Shown here one piece after another: positions 1 through 11,128 of a stretch of DNA of 31,579 nucleotides (within the stretch, counting starts at the first letter, position 1; each line of letters starts with the position of its first letter). Below the pieces are notes generated by a model. The model searched no databases, was not told where the DNA came from, and worked only from the letters and a program-made list of their open reading frames with translations. The translations under genes were made by a program, and so were the position numbers. The DNA lies in the NCBI GenBank assembly GCA_016748015.1, contig JAAOMT010000093.1:10074-41652 (forward strand), written 5' to 3'. The stretch comes from Geosiphon pyriformis. Lineage: Eukaryota > Glomeromycota > Glomeromycetes > Archaeosporales > Geosiphonaceae.

Positions 1-437
1 TACTTCGAGGCAGTCGAGACGGATTCACTCCAGCCGATTTTCATCGATTATGTGATGATAAAGGAGCAACAGTAAGCGTAATCAAAGTGAAAGGAACTGG
101 TCAGCTAATTGGCGGCTATAACCCACAATCATGGCATTCTAAAAACGCTTGGTTGCAGGGAGAAGGAAGTTTTATTTTTTCCCTTGGAGATGGCAATGCT
201 GGAAATGCTAAACTTAGCAAATTTGTTGGCGCATATGGACCTTATGATGGACAACACTATGGACCCAATTTTGGAAATGGCCTTATTTGGTTGGTTGGAA
301 ATGACTATAAAAGTAGTCCAGGGTGCTATTGTATAAAGACAACAGATTATGAGCATGCTATAATGCCTGGTTCAGAAAATCAACAGGTGAATTTCTTTGT
401 CGAGGAATATGAAGTTTTTCAAATTATAAAAAGATAA
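1..437 (+). CDS. TLDc domain, C-terminal end of a BTB-BACK-TLDc protein (5' cut by window edge)
   Basis: The frame is open from base 3 and encodes the C-terminal ~144 residues of a TLDc domain, beginning LRGSRDGFTPADFHRL and ending EEYEVFQIIKR before TAA. The recognisable TLDc features are the GFTPADFHRLCDDKG start, the GGYNPQSW segment and the FSLGDG turn. TLDc domains are known from oxidation-resistance proteins. The BTB-BACK-TLDc combination, inferred here from the two paralogs in this window, is typical of the expanded Glomeromycotina family and may act as a CUL3 adaptor; that role is inferred. Most of the sequence is nearly identical to the copy at 2255-3755, with differences concentrated at about 281-345. 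The true start lies outside the window, so an ATG at 87 is internal. Identity of the domain is secure; function is not. Confidence 0.88.
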   Translation, partial: LRGSRDGFTPADFHRLCDDKGATVSVIKVKGTGQLIGGYNPQSWHSKNAWLQGEGSFIFSLGDGNAGNAKLSKFVGAYGPYDGQHYGPNFGNGLIWLVGNDYKSSPGCYCIKTTDYEHAIMPGSENQQVNFFVEEYEVFQIIKR

Positions 438-541
438 ATTCGTTTTTATTTAACTTGATTATACATTTCTGAAGGTTGTGCGACCTATATTTGAAATTTT
501 CACTAGCAGAGTATTCTATAGCCTTTTATTTTAAGCTCCAC

Positions 542-547
542 AATAAA
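542..547 (+). promoter_or_regulatory. Candidate poly(A) signal AATAAA
   Basis: AATAAA lies 105 nt after the TLDc stop codon. The same hexamer is kept at nearly the same distance in the inverted paralog (2145-2150 minus) and in the 3' fragment (10643-10648). This conservation in fast-diverging flank is the main argument that it is used. Confidence 0.5.
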
Positions 548-560
548 GTTAACATAATAA

Positions 561-2131
561 CACTCTATTTAAATCAAAACTATTTAGAAATTATAAGTTT
601 TATTAATAATAAATGATCTTTGAAGTTTAGGTTTTTATCACAGGCTAAAACCATAAAATGTTCTTTGGCAGAATAACATTAGAAATATAATTTCCAAATT
701 CATATTTGTGTTTTCTCGCTCATTAAATTATAAATTTCTGGTTTTTACTATGCACTTATGTATAAAAATACTTTGAAAAAAAGTAAAATTTTGAAATAAA
801 ATATAAACTCAGCTTCGAGAGATAGTAACTCTTTAATGAACCAAATTCTTATTAACAATATTTTTTGATATGTAATTATTTTCTTCTTATATATTTCAAC
901 ATTGCAAAACTTTCTTTTTTAATTAATTAAAGAAAGGTTTAATAATTACAGATTATGATTTATTATCAATATTAATTTTTACTATCTAACTAAATATTTC
1001 ATAAACTTAATGGTTATTATCACAAAACATTTGCTCTTTTTACCTATTATTTATTAATTGAATTTTTGGGCAGTAATTTTGTTTAAAATTGGAACTCGTT
1101 ATTAATGTAACACCAAATCTCAATCTTTATCTAAGGTAGTTCAATTGTCAATGATTTAAGTGTCAAATTATATTTATGAATTTTTATTATTCACATAAAA
1201 ATAATTTAAAAATAAAAATTCTTAAAATGAATAGGTAATAATTATATGTTTAAACATCAATAATCCTATGATTCCTTTCACAAATTTTTATCTGGTTTAG
1301 CTAATATCATTTAGATAAATGGAAATGTTTTATAAAATTGCGAATCACTTTTATTCCTTAAAAAAACAACAAAAATGATTAGAATAAAACTTTGACAGAA
1401 ATATATTATTTTTTATAATAACCAATCGAATTTAAAAAGGTATCCTAACGACATACCATTACTCATAAAAAAACCAAATTTGGAAAAAAAAGGATTCCCA
1501 ACTATCCCAATAGCCTGAACAAAAACGACTTGGCCATTCAGTTCAAATATATATAACAATAACAAACTATATAATTGATACCACCAAAACATTAACCAGA
1601 ATAGATTAAAGAATTATTTTTGAAATACCTTCAGAAGCAAAAATTTAAACTGCTTTTAAATTTTTACTAGCCAGTAAAAATTAGCTGTTAGATAAAAATT
1701 ATAAATGCTGAATACAATGAAAACACCAAAATAATGATTTAAAATAAACTAATAAGGTATTTACAATTGTACCAAACAAAAAATTGTTCGAGCTATTGAT
1801 TTATTTTACTCTAAATTTGGGTCCATAACTGGTTCGAGAACATAAATAGTTATGAGTGAATGTAAAACCCCAGAATTTGGCTCTATTGGCTGTTTTAATC
1901 TAGTAAATACGGTTTTCAATATTCAAATAAAAAATATCAGCTTTTGAAACTACTCTAAAGAATTACAATTTAATTTTTAAATTTACCATAAAAGCATAAA
2001 TTTGTTCTAAATCCACCACTACATAATAAATCTTTGAATCAATAAACAAATTTAGAAACATTAATTACAAATTTGAAATAGTTTTATTTTTCAATTTTAA
2101 AAAATTTAAAATGTTTAAAATAAATCAAATG
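561..2131. other. AT-rich spacer between inverted BTB-TLDc copies
   Basis: No coding stretch, RNA gene or clear repeat was recognised. The first part (to about 690) is still 3' flank of the TLDc gene, because it is matched in the fragment ending near 10785. Confidence 0.5.
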
Positions 2132-2691
2132 ATATTCTTTTAACTTTATTGTAAAGCTCAAATAAATGGCTATAGAATATTCTGGCAGTAAGAAATTTAT
2201 AAATTGGGTGGTAAGACTTCAGAAAATGTATAATCAAGTTAAATAAAAACGAATTTATCTTTTTATAATTTGAAAAACTTCATATTCCTCGACAAAGAAA
2301 TTCACCTGTTGATTTTCTGAACCAGGCATTATAGCATGCTCATAATCTGTTTTCTTTTGACAAAAGCACCCTGGACTATTTTTATAGTCATTGCCATACA
2401 ACCTAATATGGCCATTTCCAAAATTGGGTCCATAGTGTTGTCCATCATAAGGTCCATATGCGCCAACAAATTTGCTAAGTTTAGCATTTCCAGCATTGCC
2501 ATCTCCAAGGGAAAAAATAAAACTTCCTTCTCCCTGCAACCAAGCGTTTTTAGAATGCCATGATTGTGGGTTATAGCCGCCAATTAGCTGACCAGTTCCT
2601 TTCACTTTGATTACGCTTACTGTTGCTCCTTTATCATCACATAATCGATGAAAATCGGCTGAAGTGAATCCGTCTCGACTGCCTCGAAGTG
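2132..2691 (-). repeat. Right arm of a tail-to-tail inverted repeat
   Basis: This is the reverse-complement counterpart of 1-560. It contains the last ~436 coding bases of the paralogous TLDc gene plus about 120 bp of 3' flank with the candidate poly(A) signal at 2145-2150. Confidence 0.85.
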
Positions 2692-3755
2692 ACAACTTAA
2701 AATCATTTGCAAGTTGATTTTCAAAAGATTTATTTTCATCTTTGCCTAGAATCCAATGATCAAGCTGTCTTATATTATGCGATTGAAGAAGCTCTGAATC
2801 AATATTTGATCCGGAAAAACGTAATGGCTGAGCGTCTAGAGACTTTTGATGACTACCCGGTACGAGATAATGATGTAAAAGATCTTCATATAAAGTTCCA
2901 GGTAAGATTCTCGCAAATGGTTTTACTTTGTGATAGAAGTCAACTGAAGATATGTTAAAGAAGCGGATTAAAGGTAGAATTCTTTCAATGGATTCCTTAA
3001 AAGCGTTAAAGTTTTCATCTGTCCAGGTAAGAACTTCTTTCATCTGAATATTTTTATCCAATTTAGCGACTCCCCATTCCACAATCTTTTCCCATATCTT
3101 AGATTCTTCTATATTTAGGTCATCCCGAGTTAAAATTGAGGAAAGAGCATTTTCACTAAGGGAGTTGAAATCTTGGGAGTTGAAGACTATAGCTGAATTA
3201 TTAACAATTATTTCGGTGCAAAAATTTTGTAACTTTTTGAAAGAATCATGCATAAATGAAGTTTTTTGCAAAGTGGCAAAATTTTCTTCTAGCTCTTTTG
3301 CATGGTGTTCAATCAAATAATCTTCAAGGGGATCAATAATTTTTTCTGGAATAAGCTCGTCAGCGGTGACAAGCAATTCTAAAATGGTAGATACTCCATG
3401 CTTATCAAGAGAAATTTCGCCGTTATAAATCTGTACAGGAAAATGAAAGATATGATTTAATGTTAGCTAAAATTCTTTAAAGCAAATGAAACTCTTACCT
3501 GAGAATTATTTCAAAAATATTAGGTGAAATATTAGGTTTATTGAAGATAATAGTATTATTTTCCCTTTTAATCCAATTGCCAGAGAGTGCTACAGCAAAA
3601 TATGGTGATCTTGCTGCTAAAATTTGTGAATGACCATGAAAAGTCCTAATATTGGGCGCTTCGCCAACTATAATTCTAACATCAGAGAACTTCTGACTGT
3701 TAAATAGACTCCCGAAATCATTGGATAAAGCGTGAAAGAATTGCTGAGGTGCCAT
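2255..3755 (-). pseudogene. BTB-BACK-TLDc gene with a 4-bp frameshift at exon 2 start
   Basis: Exon 1 (3755-3499) starts MAPQQFFHALSNDF and encodes a BTB domain with FSDVRIIVGEAPNIRTFHGH and ARSPYFAVALSG. A 68-nt intron (3498-3431, GTAAGA...CTGTACAG) matches the intron of the copy at 30518-31579. Exon 2 (3430-2255) carries the rest of BTB, a BACK-like helical region (about 100 residues after the junction) and the C-terminal TLDc domain ending FQIIKR. The reading frames do not join: exon 1 ends in phase 2, but exon 2 begins ATTTATAAC in phase 0, because ATAT present in the paralog right after the acceptor is missing. As written, translation would stop within about 20 codons of the junction, giving a BTB-only product. 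Everything else looks intact, so the lesion is recent or is a sequencing error. The family probably forms CUL3-type adaptors; this is inferred from family knowledge. Confidence 0.85.
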
Positions 3756-3832
3756 TAGTAAAAGATATAAAAAGCTTTTAATATTGATATTTCAATCTGC
3801 AGTCTTTAGGGGAAAAGGATTTCATAAAATCC

Positions 3833-3846
3833 AATCAGCGCTGATT
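3833..3846. repeat. 14-bp perfect palindrome upstream of BTB-TLDc copy
   Basis: AATCAGCGCTGATT is its own reverse complement. It lies about 80 bp upstream of the ATG at 3755 (minus strand), in DNA that is otherwise very AT-rich. It could be a dimeric transcription-factor site, but nothing identifies a factor. Confidence 0.35.
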
Positions 3847-6265
3847 TTATACTACAAGTAATGTGACCGACAGGTGACCTGTTATTTTTTAACTTGAATA
3901 ATAAATTTTCTTTTTTAAAATCTCTATCATCACAAATAAACAATCCAAAATTAAATATATAATTGAAATATAAAAATAAAAATTTTTAAAAATTGAATTC
4001 ATTTGATAAAAACTTCGCAGAATACTTTAGAAAACTTTCAAAAATATAACAATAGAAAATCAAAATTTTTAAGAAAAATTTTTTTTAATTAATAATATAT
4101 TTTTAGTATAAATTGTTAAATTTTGGTTTTATTCGTTTTGTTTTGTTATTTATTTTAAAAATGTAAAATATAAATATATATAATTAAAATAACGACAATA
4201 TTATTGATTCTGAATAAGATGTTGCCTTGATATCAAATTCAGAAAATAAATAATAAAGTTATTAGTTATTTTTTTAAATTTACATTTTCACATTGGAATT
4301 TTTTGTTTTCATAAATTTTTGCTAAATTTTTAATATTAATGCTTTTTATAAAACAAGCTTTTTTAACCATTTTTTGAGATCCAGTTTTTTTGATTTGAAA
4401 AATTTAATTTTACACCAAATTTGAGTTTTTCATATTTAATTAAATTTCTCATTGAATATAGCGAAAAAAAATTTTATTTTAAAACTTGAAATTATTTTTG
4501 TTGGATTGTATTGTCAAATAATATTTATGAAAAGTAATATAAAAGTATACTCATGGAATCAAAAATTAATATATGTTAATAAAATATATAGGTGACATGA
4601 TTTTTTGTTTGGTTAATATTTTATGCATTGAAATAGAATCAAACAGAGTTATGAAAAAGATAATTTTTGCATATAATTTAGTGCTTAATATAATATATTT
4701 GTTCGTTAAAGGTATACTAAGTTTTTCTAACAATATTTCCAAGTAATTAATCTGTTAAATTAACATTCAAACCGATAATTCATTTTTTGTCAGATCTAAC
4801 TAACAAGACGAAACTAAATAAATCGTTTTAAAGCTTTAGCAGTGCAATTTAAATATTTTTGAAACAGTTTAACCGGTTTTTAGTTGTTTTTCCCTTACGA
4901 ATAAACCATTTTTCTAAATTCAAGATGTATAATTCCAAAAAACTTTAATTCCTTGTAGTTGAATATTTCTCAAATAACATATTGTTTAAATGAACTTGAA
5001 TTTCATTTATAATTAAAGGTAACAGTAATTTTTTTATTCATAAGTATTGTACATCCAAAGATCTGCCGCTATTTTCTCCGGTAGATATTATTCCTTGTAA
5101 AGAGCATGCATACAAAATGGTTTTTTTGAATGAAATTCGAGGCATTTAGAATTTGTGGTAACATCTTTAACTTGGGGCATTTTGCGTTTATTAATCAAAA
5201 AACTCTATTATGAGATCAATTAATTTCATAATAAAGCAATGTAATTCTTTGAAAAAAAATAGTATTGATTTTTTAAATCTATAAAATCTATATTAATATT
5301 GACAGAAAAGAAAATTTTAAAATTTTTTATGTAACTTGCATTCTGAAATATTTCAAAAATTTATTTTTATTTTTTTAAAAATCTATTCTAAAATTAGAAA
5401 CAGAAATTTAGGTGTTACAGAATGTAGGGGAATTTCGGAGAAAGTCCATAAAATAAAATAAACTGAAAAGACAGAGAAATTAAAAAATCCCGAGTTTTAT
5501 TTAAAACAACGACTATAAAATGGAATAAACTTTATGAAGTTTTTCTTGAAAGCACTGATTTTATTTAGTTGTTTAGATTTTGAATTTTTGAGCTGTTGGT
5601 TTTTGAGTGTTAAAGACTTGTACAGATATAATATCTAAAGTTTAATTGTAAATAGCAAAACTATTTTTACATTTCAAGCACTTTACTAATTATACAGAAC
5701 ATATAATTTACTGCCAATATGCATATCAGACAGTCTCATGGTACAAACGTTTTACTTTTAATGAATTTATTCAAGTAGCTAATCAAATTTATTATAGTAT
5801 TATTAGTCACAAATTTAAAATATAATAAGCGTAAAAACTGTTGAATCGTGGAGTAAGGATTAATTAAAGCCATGTTTAATTTTGGCAAGTCTTCGATGAC
5901 AACAGAATACTTATGGAATTCAATATTGGTATTAAATATTAATTTCGATAACTTTAAAGAGAAAATTAAAAAAACTGCTTATTTATTAAAAAATGAATGA
6001 ATAATTCAGGTTAACTCAATAAAGTTAGTCAACTGAAAAAAGATTTTTTTCTTAACGTATGATTTAATAGATATTTATTCATGAATCAAGTTTCTTTGTG
6101 CACCATTTCAATTTAATACTGATGAAACTAGATTTCAATCGTAGAGTAATTATCATAATTAAAAAATTATGCGACAAAAATTGCTTAATTATGCTACAAA
6201 AATTTGTAAATACGCGTGAAAATTAATGACCATCTGTTTAATTCTAGCTTTTACTGAGCTTGGTG
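3847..6265. other. AT-rich intergenic region
   Basis: The proximal part is the presumed promoter side of the BTB-TLDc gene and contains AGGTGACCT at about 3871. The only other coding-like stretch noticed is the weak minus-strand remnant at 5034-5180. No RNA gene or transposon terminal repeat was recognised. Confidence 0.4.
5034..5180 (-). pseudogene. Short coding-like remnant, unidentified
   Basis: A 49-codon minus-strand frame begins MPQVKDVTTNSKCLEFHSKK, has one internal TAA after ALYKE, and ends at a second TAA. Local composition is less AT-rich than the surroundings, which suggests former coding sequence. It was not matched to a family, and chance is a real alternative at this length. 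Confidence 0.2.
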
Positions 6266-7635
6266 TTAATATTTATTACAATTAGTTATTAAGTAGCCAG
6301 AATAAGGTCCAGCATGATCTTTAGGGTCAAGTGAAGTTTGATTATTAATTCAACCTGTTTTCAAGCATTGAGAAAGTTAAAGATAGCAAATTTCTTTTTT
6401 AAAATAAATCTTTTTCGTTTATTTTAATATTAATAATAATAGTAATAGTAATAATAATAATTTTTTTATCAAATTAGGTATATTGTATCTAGCTTTCTCT
6501 AAAAGTCTTTTCTGGATGATATCAAAGGGTCTCACCTTTCGGAGTCAACCAAATTTCTGTGCTACCATAGACAGATTTTACATTCTTATATTCGGTAGAT
6601 AATTTTGCCCTTGAATATCTGAAAAATTCAAATGCTGCAAGTTGGGCGTACACTTTCAATGAAAAAATTTATTTAAGAAATTCTAAACATTTTGAAGATT
6701 TTTTTTTCAGAATGATATGGAATTAACATCAATACTATATCCCAAGAAAATCGAATACTTTAGTGATTCTGAATCGATTTATTTAACAAGTTTGGTAAGA
6801 GCCTCTTGTTGAAATCTAAGGTACTGTTTATAAATATTTTTGAAAACTTTGGTATCAGTCACTTTTGAATAATCTATTAAGACTGCTCCATCTTCTTCAG
6901 GGTTTTTTTTAATGATTCCTCACTCTCAGTAAAATTGATTGTGATTGAAGTTTTCCCTCACAATATCTCGACTTTTGAATTAAATTATAAAATTTTCGTT
7001 GAATTATGTTTAAAAAATTTATTGATTAAATCTTTTTCGGAAAAAATTACCAAAAATTAATTCGTTTGAAATTTTAGTTTTTTTTTGATAACAAATAACT
7101 TTATAAGCTAATCTAACAATAAATTTGAATGCATCTTTTTCTTTTGCACTTACTGGTGATACTTGTGAATCCTGAGCCGTCGATTCATGTATTAATTTGA
7201 GGCAAAGGTATTGGCTGATTCAGCAGCAGAAAAGGAGAATTTCGGTTATGAAATCGGGTAACCTTGATTGCTTGTGATTTGTGAAAGGCTGGTTTCAAGT
7301 AAGGCATGCACAAGTGCGGTGTTATCAATAAAGCTTTTTAAATTTGTTTAATGAGCATCCTCTCCATTCATTTTTGAATTCTTTTGGCTCCCAAACATTC
7401 GACGACGGCAGAGGTTTATTTGAGAATGAACCTTCACTATCATTTTGAATGAAACCATTGGACAAATTTATATATGAAAATGTTGGTTCATTTAATAAAA
7501 CTTTACCTCCATTTTCAAATGAAAAAAAACCAACTAAAACGATATTACCAATGTTATTTTTAAAGGTTTACTTTTTTCTCTTCTATCCACTTCTTCATTC
7601 GCCTTTCGTCCACATTAGTTATGTTTTTCTATAAT
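6266..7635 (-). pseudogene. Decayed class-3 lipase-like gene
   Basis: Broken minus-strand coding pieces occur in the order of the intact lipase-like genes of this window. NVDERRMKKWIEEKK lies near 7575-7625. A 64-codon piece at 7516-7325 ends in TGA after a frameshift. A piece around 7170-7070 with DAFKFIVRLAYKVICYQ resembles the AWKAHCLLQ region of the gene at 24616. A 63-codon piece (6898-6710) has one internal TAA and ends FLGYSIDVN, at the nucleophile-elbow position. VYAQLAAFEFFRYSRAKL...STEIWL lies at 6653-6525. The last-exon piece at 6354-6266 has DHAGPYSGYLITNC, matching the catalytic-His exon (HxGPY). The GQPRxG segment is missing. Several stops and frame changes make it non-functional. 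Unlike its relatives it still shows a serine at the elbow (GYSID). Assignment rests on alignment to paralogs by eye. Confidence 0.6.
6426..6461. repeat. AAT/AGT-type imperfect microsatellite
   Basis: A run of ATT AAT AAT AAT AGT AAT AGT AAT AAT AAT units lies between the decayed last exon and the rest of the lipase pseudogene. Confidence 0.6.
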
Positions 7636-10439
7636 GGTCAAAAAAGTAGAAATTAATAATGCCTAGAAGCAAAAATCTACTATGAAAAAAGTTAATTCTT
7701 TACTTTAAAAATATTATATGAATAAGCCAATTGTTCAAAAGCTTTTATTTTATTATTCAATATATTTTTAAAATATTTAAAAGTTTGAAATTTCTTATAC
7801 ATACATACGTTACATAATAGTTTCAAAAATAAAATAAAATTTTACTCAATTATATTGTGTTAAGATTTGTTTTGACAATTTATAGAACTTACATAAAAGG
7901 AATGGGAATATTTTAAAGTTTTTAAAACTTATAAACTAATTTCTGGGATTATTAAAATGAAGATTTTTGATATATTTATATTCATGGTTTTTTTTATAAT
8001 CAAAACAATTTTATACATATAAAGTAAATAAAAATTTTAATCTAGCTTCGTTGTGTAATTACTTAATAGACAACATGGCAATAGACAATATATATCTGAG
8101 GTTAAAACATTCAAATAAAAATATGAAGTACGACCAAAAAAGACTATGATTTTTTTCTGCTGCCTATTAAAAGTTTCAATTCAAAGTTAGTTTTTGAAAT
8201 TTTTAATTCTTTTAAATCTTAAATTTTGATAAAAGACTCAATTAATTGTCTTCATATAATTCTAGATATAGAATTTTAAAAACAAATACATAACAAATTT
8301 CAAGCTTAATAAAATATTTTTAAATAGCTTATTTATCCACCTTAAAGAATTGTGTGTCTTTGTATTCGTCATTTAAATTTTTGTGACTCATCATTATGTT
8401 TCTGAAACCGAAGTCCAATCAAAAATGGGATAATTTGATTTTTAATATAAATTTTCTAATTTATCATGGGTTTTCATTATTTTTTCAAAGTATAAATTTA
8501 TTTGCCCACATTCATACAATTTTTGGTTTTTATAATTAAAGCTTTGAGCTTAATTTTTTAAAAAAATTCAGAAATCAAAGATTTTCCTGTTTAAAACATA
8601 GTTAAGGTTTAAGAAAACATCGATTTGAGGAAATATTTCAAACAAAGTAACTCCAATATGACATTTCAAATTAAAATTGAATTTTCAATATCCCTTAAAA
8701 AATATTTAGGTAGTTTAGCTTCAATGTTAAATTAATGTTTTCATTCAAAATATTAAATATACTTGACACTTATTTTCGTAAACTGATTGCTAATCTGGCA
8801 TAATGAGTACAATAAAGCTTTTCTTATAAATTTTTTTGCGTTTTAGAAAAAGTTTAGTTTAAATAATTTGACAAGAATTGTGGAGTTTCTGGATTTCGTT
8901 TTTTCTCCAAGGGAGATGAAAAGTTACGAATAAGCTATTTTAATATCTTAAAATTATAACTCAAAAAAAGATTACACCTTATATTTTTTGAAATACTATA
9001 ATTAAAGTTGTGGAAATAATGATGAAATTCTATTAAAAATAAAAGAATTGCTAGCATAATATTTAAGCTTAAATAATTTAAAATATTTGGGAGATGAATC
9101 TAAACATGAGAAAATGTCCAATTTCGACAAATATCTGAATGATCAATTTGAAACAATGCTTTTTTAATTTAGGAATAAAGAAATATTCTAAATTTCATTA
9201 ATGAAAAAAGTACATGTTAAAACAGCTCAACCACAAGAGTTTTATAGTTTAGATTAGAGGAATCTAATTTAAGAACTTGACTAGAAAATCTCATGATTTT
9301 TACAAGTAGGAAACATATTTGAAAAATATTTTTATATACAACAGAAACCATTTTTGTTTTATGGATTAGATTTTTTAAATTAAGAAAAATTAGTCTTCAA
9401 TTGATAATATAAAGCTAAAAGGAATAAAACAGATGAAAATCAAGAATTTTTAGATTCGTCTTTAAGAGCTAAAGTTGAAAAACCAGCATGCATCTCTTTA
9501 ACAAGAGGGATTATGTAAAACCCTAATACAATCGATTACAGGTGATTGATTGTAATGGAATTTTCGAAATATTTATTCTACCCGTTAGCCTGAAAATTTC
9601 AAATAGCATTTGGTATTGCATAGAGACTAACTATAATTCATTCTAATAATTTGAAACTTTTTTAACTTGATAAAGCTCTATACCGCCATTTTTCATCTTA
9701 CTTTCTATGAATAAATTGCATGTCATAAGTAAAAAAAATTTTAAAAATAACTTTTTTACCTTTTATAATATTGAAGTTAATAGAGGCAATGTGTCCAAAA
9801 TACATATTATTTATAATGAATATTCAATATTTTAAAATTTATTCATCGATCAATAGCTATAGCAAAAGTATATGTGTCAAAATAACCATTTCTCAAATTC
9901 CATTAACAAAAAAAAATATATAAGATAGTTTTTTATAGCCAGAAATATCATTAGAAAGAATCGATTTTTGAATCATTTATCAATAAACACAATTGAGGAG
10001 TATTTTAAACGAAATCACATAAAATTGGGATATTTTTCTCAAGATCATAAAGAATCTTAAAAATCGCAGCAATAATAGCCTTAAAATGGCATGTGAGTGC
10101 TTATTTATAATAAAAAGACATTTGTTTTTTTAATTTACTATTTAATCAAAAGCAACTTGACAATCTTAGTAAAAATAAATGTTATAAGGTAGAAATGTTC
10201 AAGAAAAAGGGGATATCTACTGCGCATTATTAAATAGTCAGCTAACTGTATTAAGCTATTAGCATTAAAAAAATTGTGGTAGAAAATCTATTACTGATAA
10301 ATGTTCTAGGTCAAATTCTCCAGGAATTAAAAAAACCCAGTAATAAAATGCCAAAACATCATAATCTCATCTAAATCCAAACTCCATTTGTTGTGACTCC
10401 ATAGCATTTAAATTGTTAAAATTTTTACCTATGCATTTC
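7636..10439. other. AT-rich intergenic region
   Basis: No gene, RNA or long repeat was recognised on either strand in about 2.8 kb. Homopolymer A/T runs dominate. Confidence 0.4.
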
Positions 10440-10785
10440 GTATAAAGACAATAGATTATGAGCATGATATAATGCCTGTATCAAACAATCAAAAGAGAGA
10501 TTTCTTTGTCGAAGTTTTTCAAATCATAAAAAGATGAATTTACTTTTATTTAATTTCATTATAAATTATCTGAAGGTTTTACAATCTATCTTGGAAATTT
10601 TCACTAGCAGAATATTCTATAGCATTTTATTTTAAGCCCCACAATAAAGTTAAGATAATAACACTCTATCTAATTTAAATCAGAAACACTTTAGAACTTA
10701 TAAATTTAATTAATAAAAAATTATATTTGAAGTTTAAGTTTTTATCACAGGCTTAAACCATAAAATACTCTTTAGTTAAATAATA
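10440..10785 (+). pseudogene. 3' fragment of a BTB-BACK-TLDc gene plus its 3' flank
   Basis: Starting abruptly at TATAAAGACAATAGATTATG, the sequence matches the last 35 or so codons of the TLDc gene at 332-437. It has an in-frame 9-nt deletion (GAGGAATAT missing after TTTGTC) and ends with TGA at 10535-10537 instead of TAA. The match then continues through about 250 bp of 3' flank (for example TTTTCACTAGCAGAATATTC and TTTTTATCACAGGC), including AATAAA at 10643-10648. It is closer to the copy at 1-437 than to the one at 2255-3755, because it shares TATAAAGACAA in the variable patch. There is no upstream BTB or BACK sequence and no poly(A) tail, so it looks like a truncated genomic duplicate and not a retrocopy. 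Confidence 0.85.
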
Positions 10786-11128
10786 TTTAATTTAAAATTT
10801 TGAATATTATAAAAACAACAACATATTACCTATAAACTTTATTTTATTGATTTAATTAATAATTTGAAATATTGTAAATATATAAAGAAATATTTTATAT
10901 AAAAAAAATCTCAAATTTATTGATAATGTATAAAAAAATTATAAATTTATATTAATAATAAATTAAAATATTTTAAAAAATACGAAATAAATTTAAAATA
11001 ATCCAAGTTAAATATGTTAAGATTTCTTGATATATTTATAGTTATTGTAAAAATAAAAATTTATAATTTATAAATAACTGTCAAATTTATACAAGATAAC
11101 AAGCATGGTTGATTTTGTATTATTATAG
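10786..11128. other. AT-rich spacer
   Basis: Nearly pure A/T sequence. Nothing was recognised apart from serving as 3' flank of the lipase-like gene that ends at 11129. Confidence 0.4.

Larger units (their letters stand above)
1..560 (+). repeat. Left arm of a tail-to-tail inverted repeat
   Basis: Bases 1 to about 560 are inverted and nearly identical to about 2132-2691. The match covers the TLDc coding end, the stop codon and about 120 bp of 3' flank, including AACTTGATTATACATTT and the AATAAAGTTAA region. A spacer of roughly 1.6 kb separates the arms. The left arm probably continues beyond the window. Confidence 0.85.

Noticed and set aside
9520-9560. Inverted repeat around AATCGATTACAGGTGATTGATT
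   Set aside because: The arms are only about 7 bp with mismatched interior, which is not distinguishable from chance.
10440-10785. Processed retrocopy of the TLDc transcript
   Set aside because: Homology continues well past the AATAAA signal without a poly(A) tract, which fits genomic duplication better.
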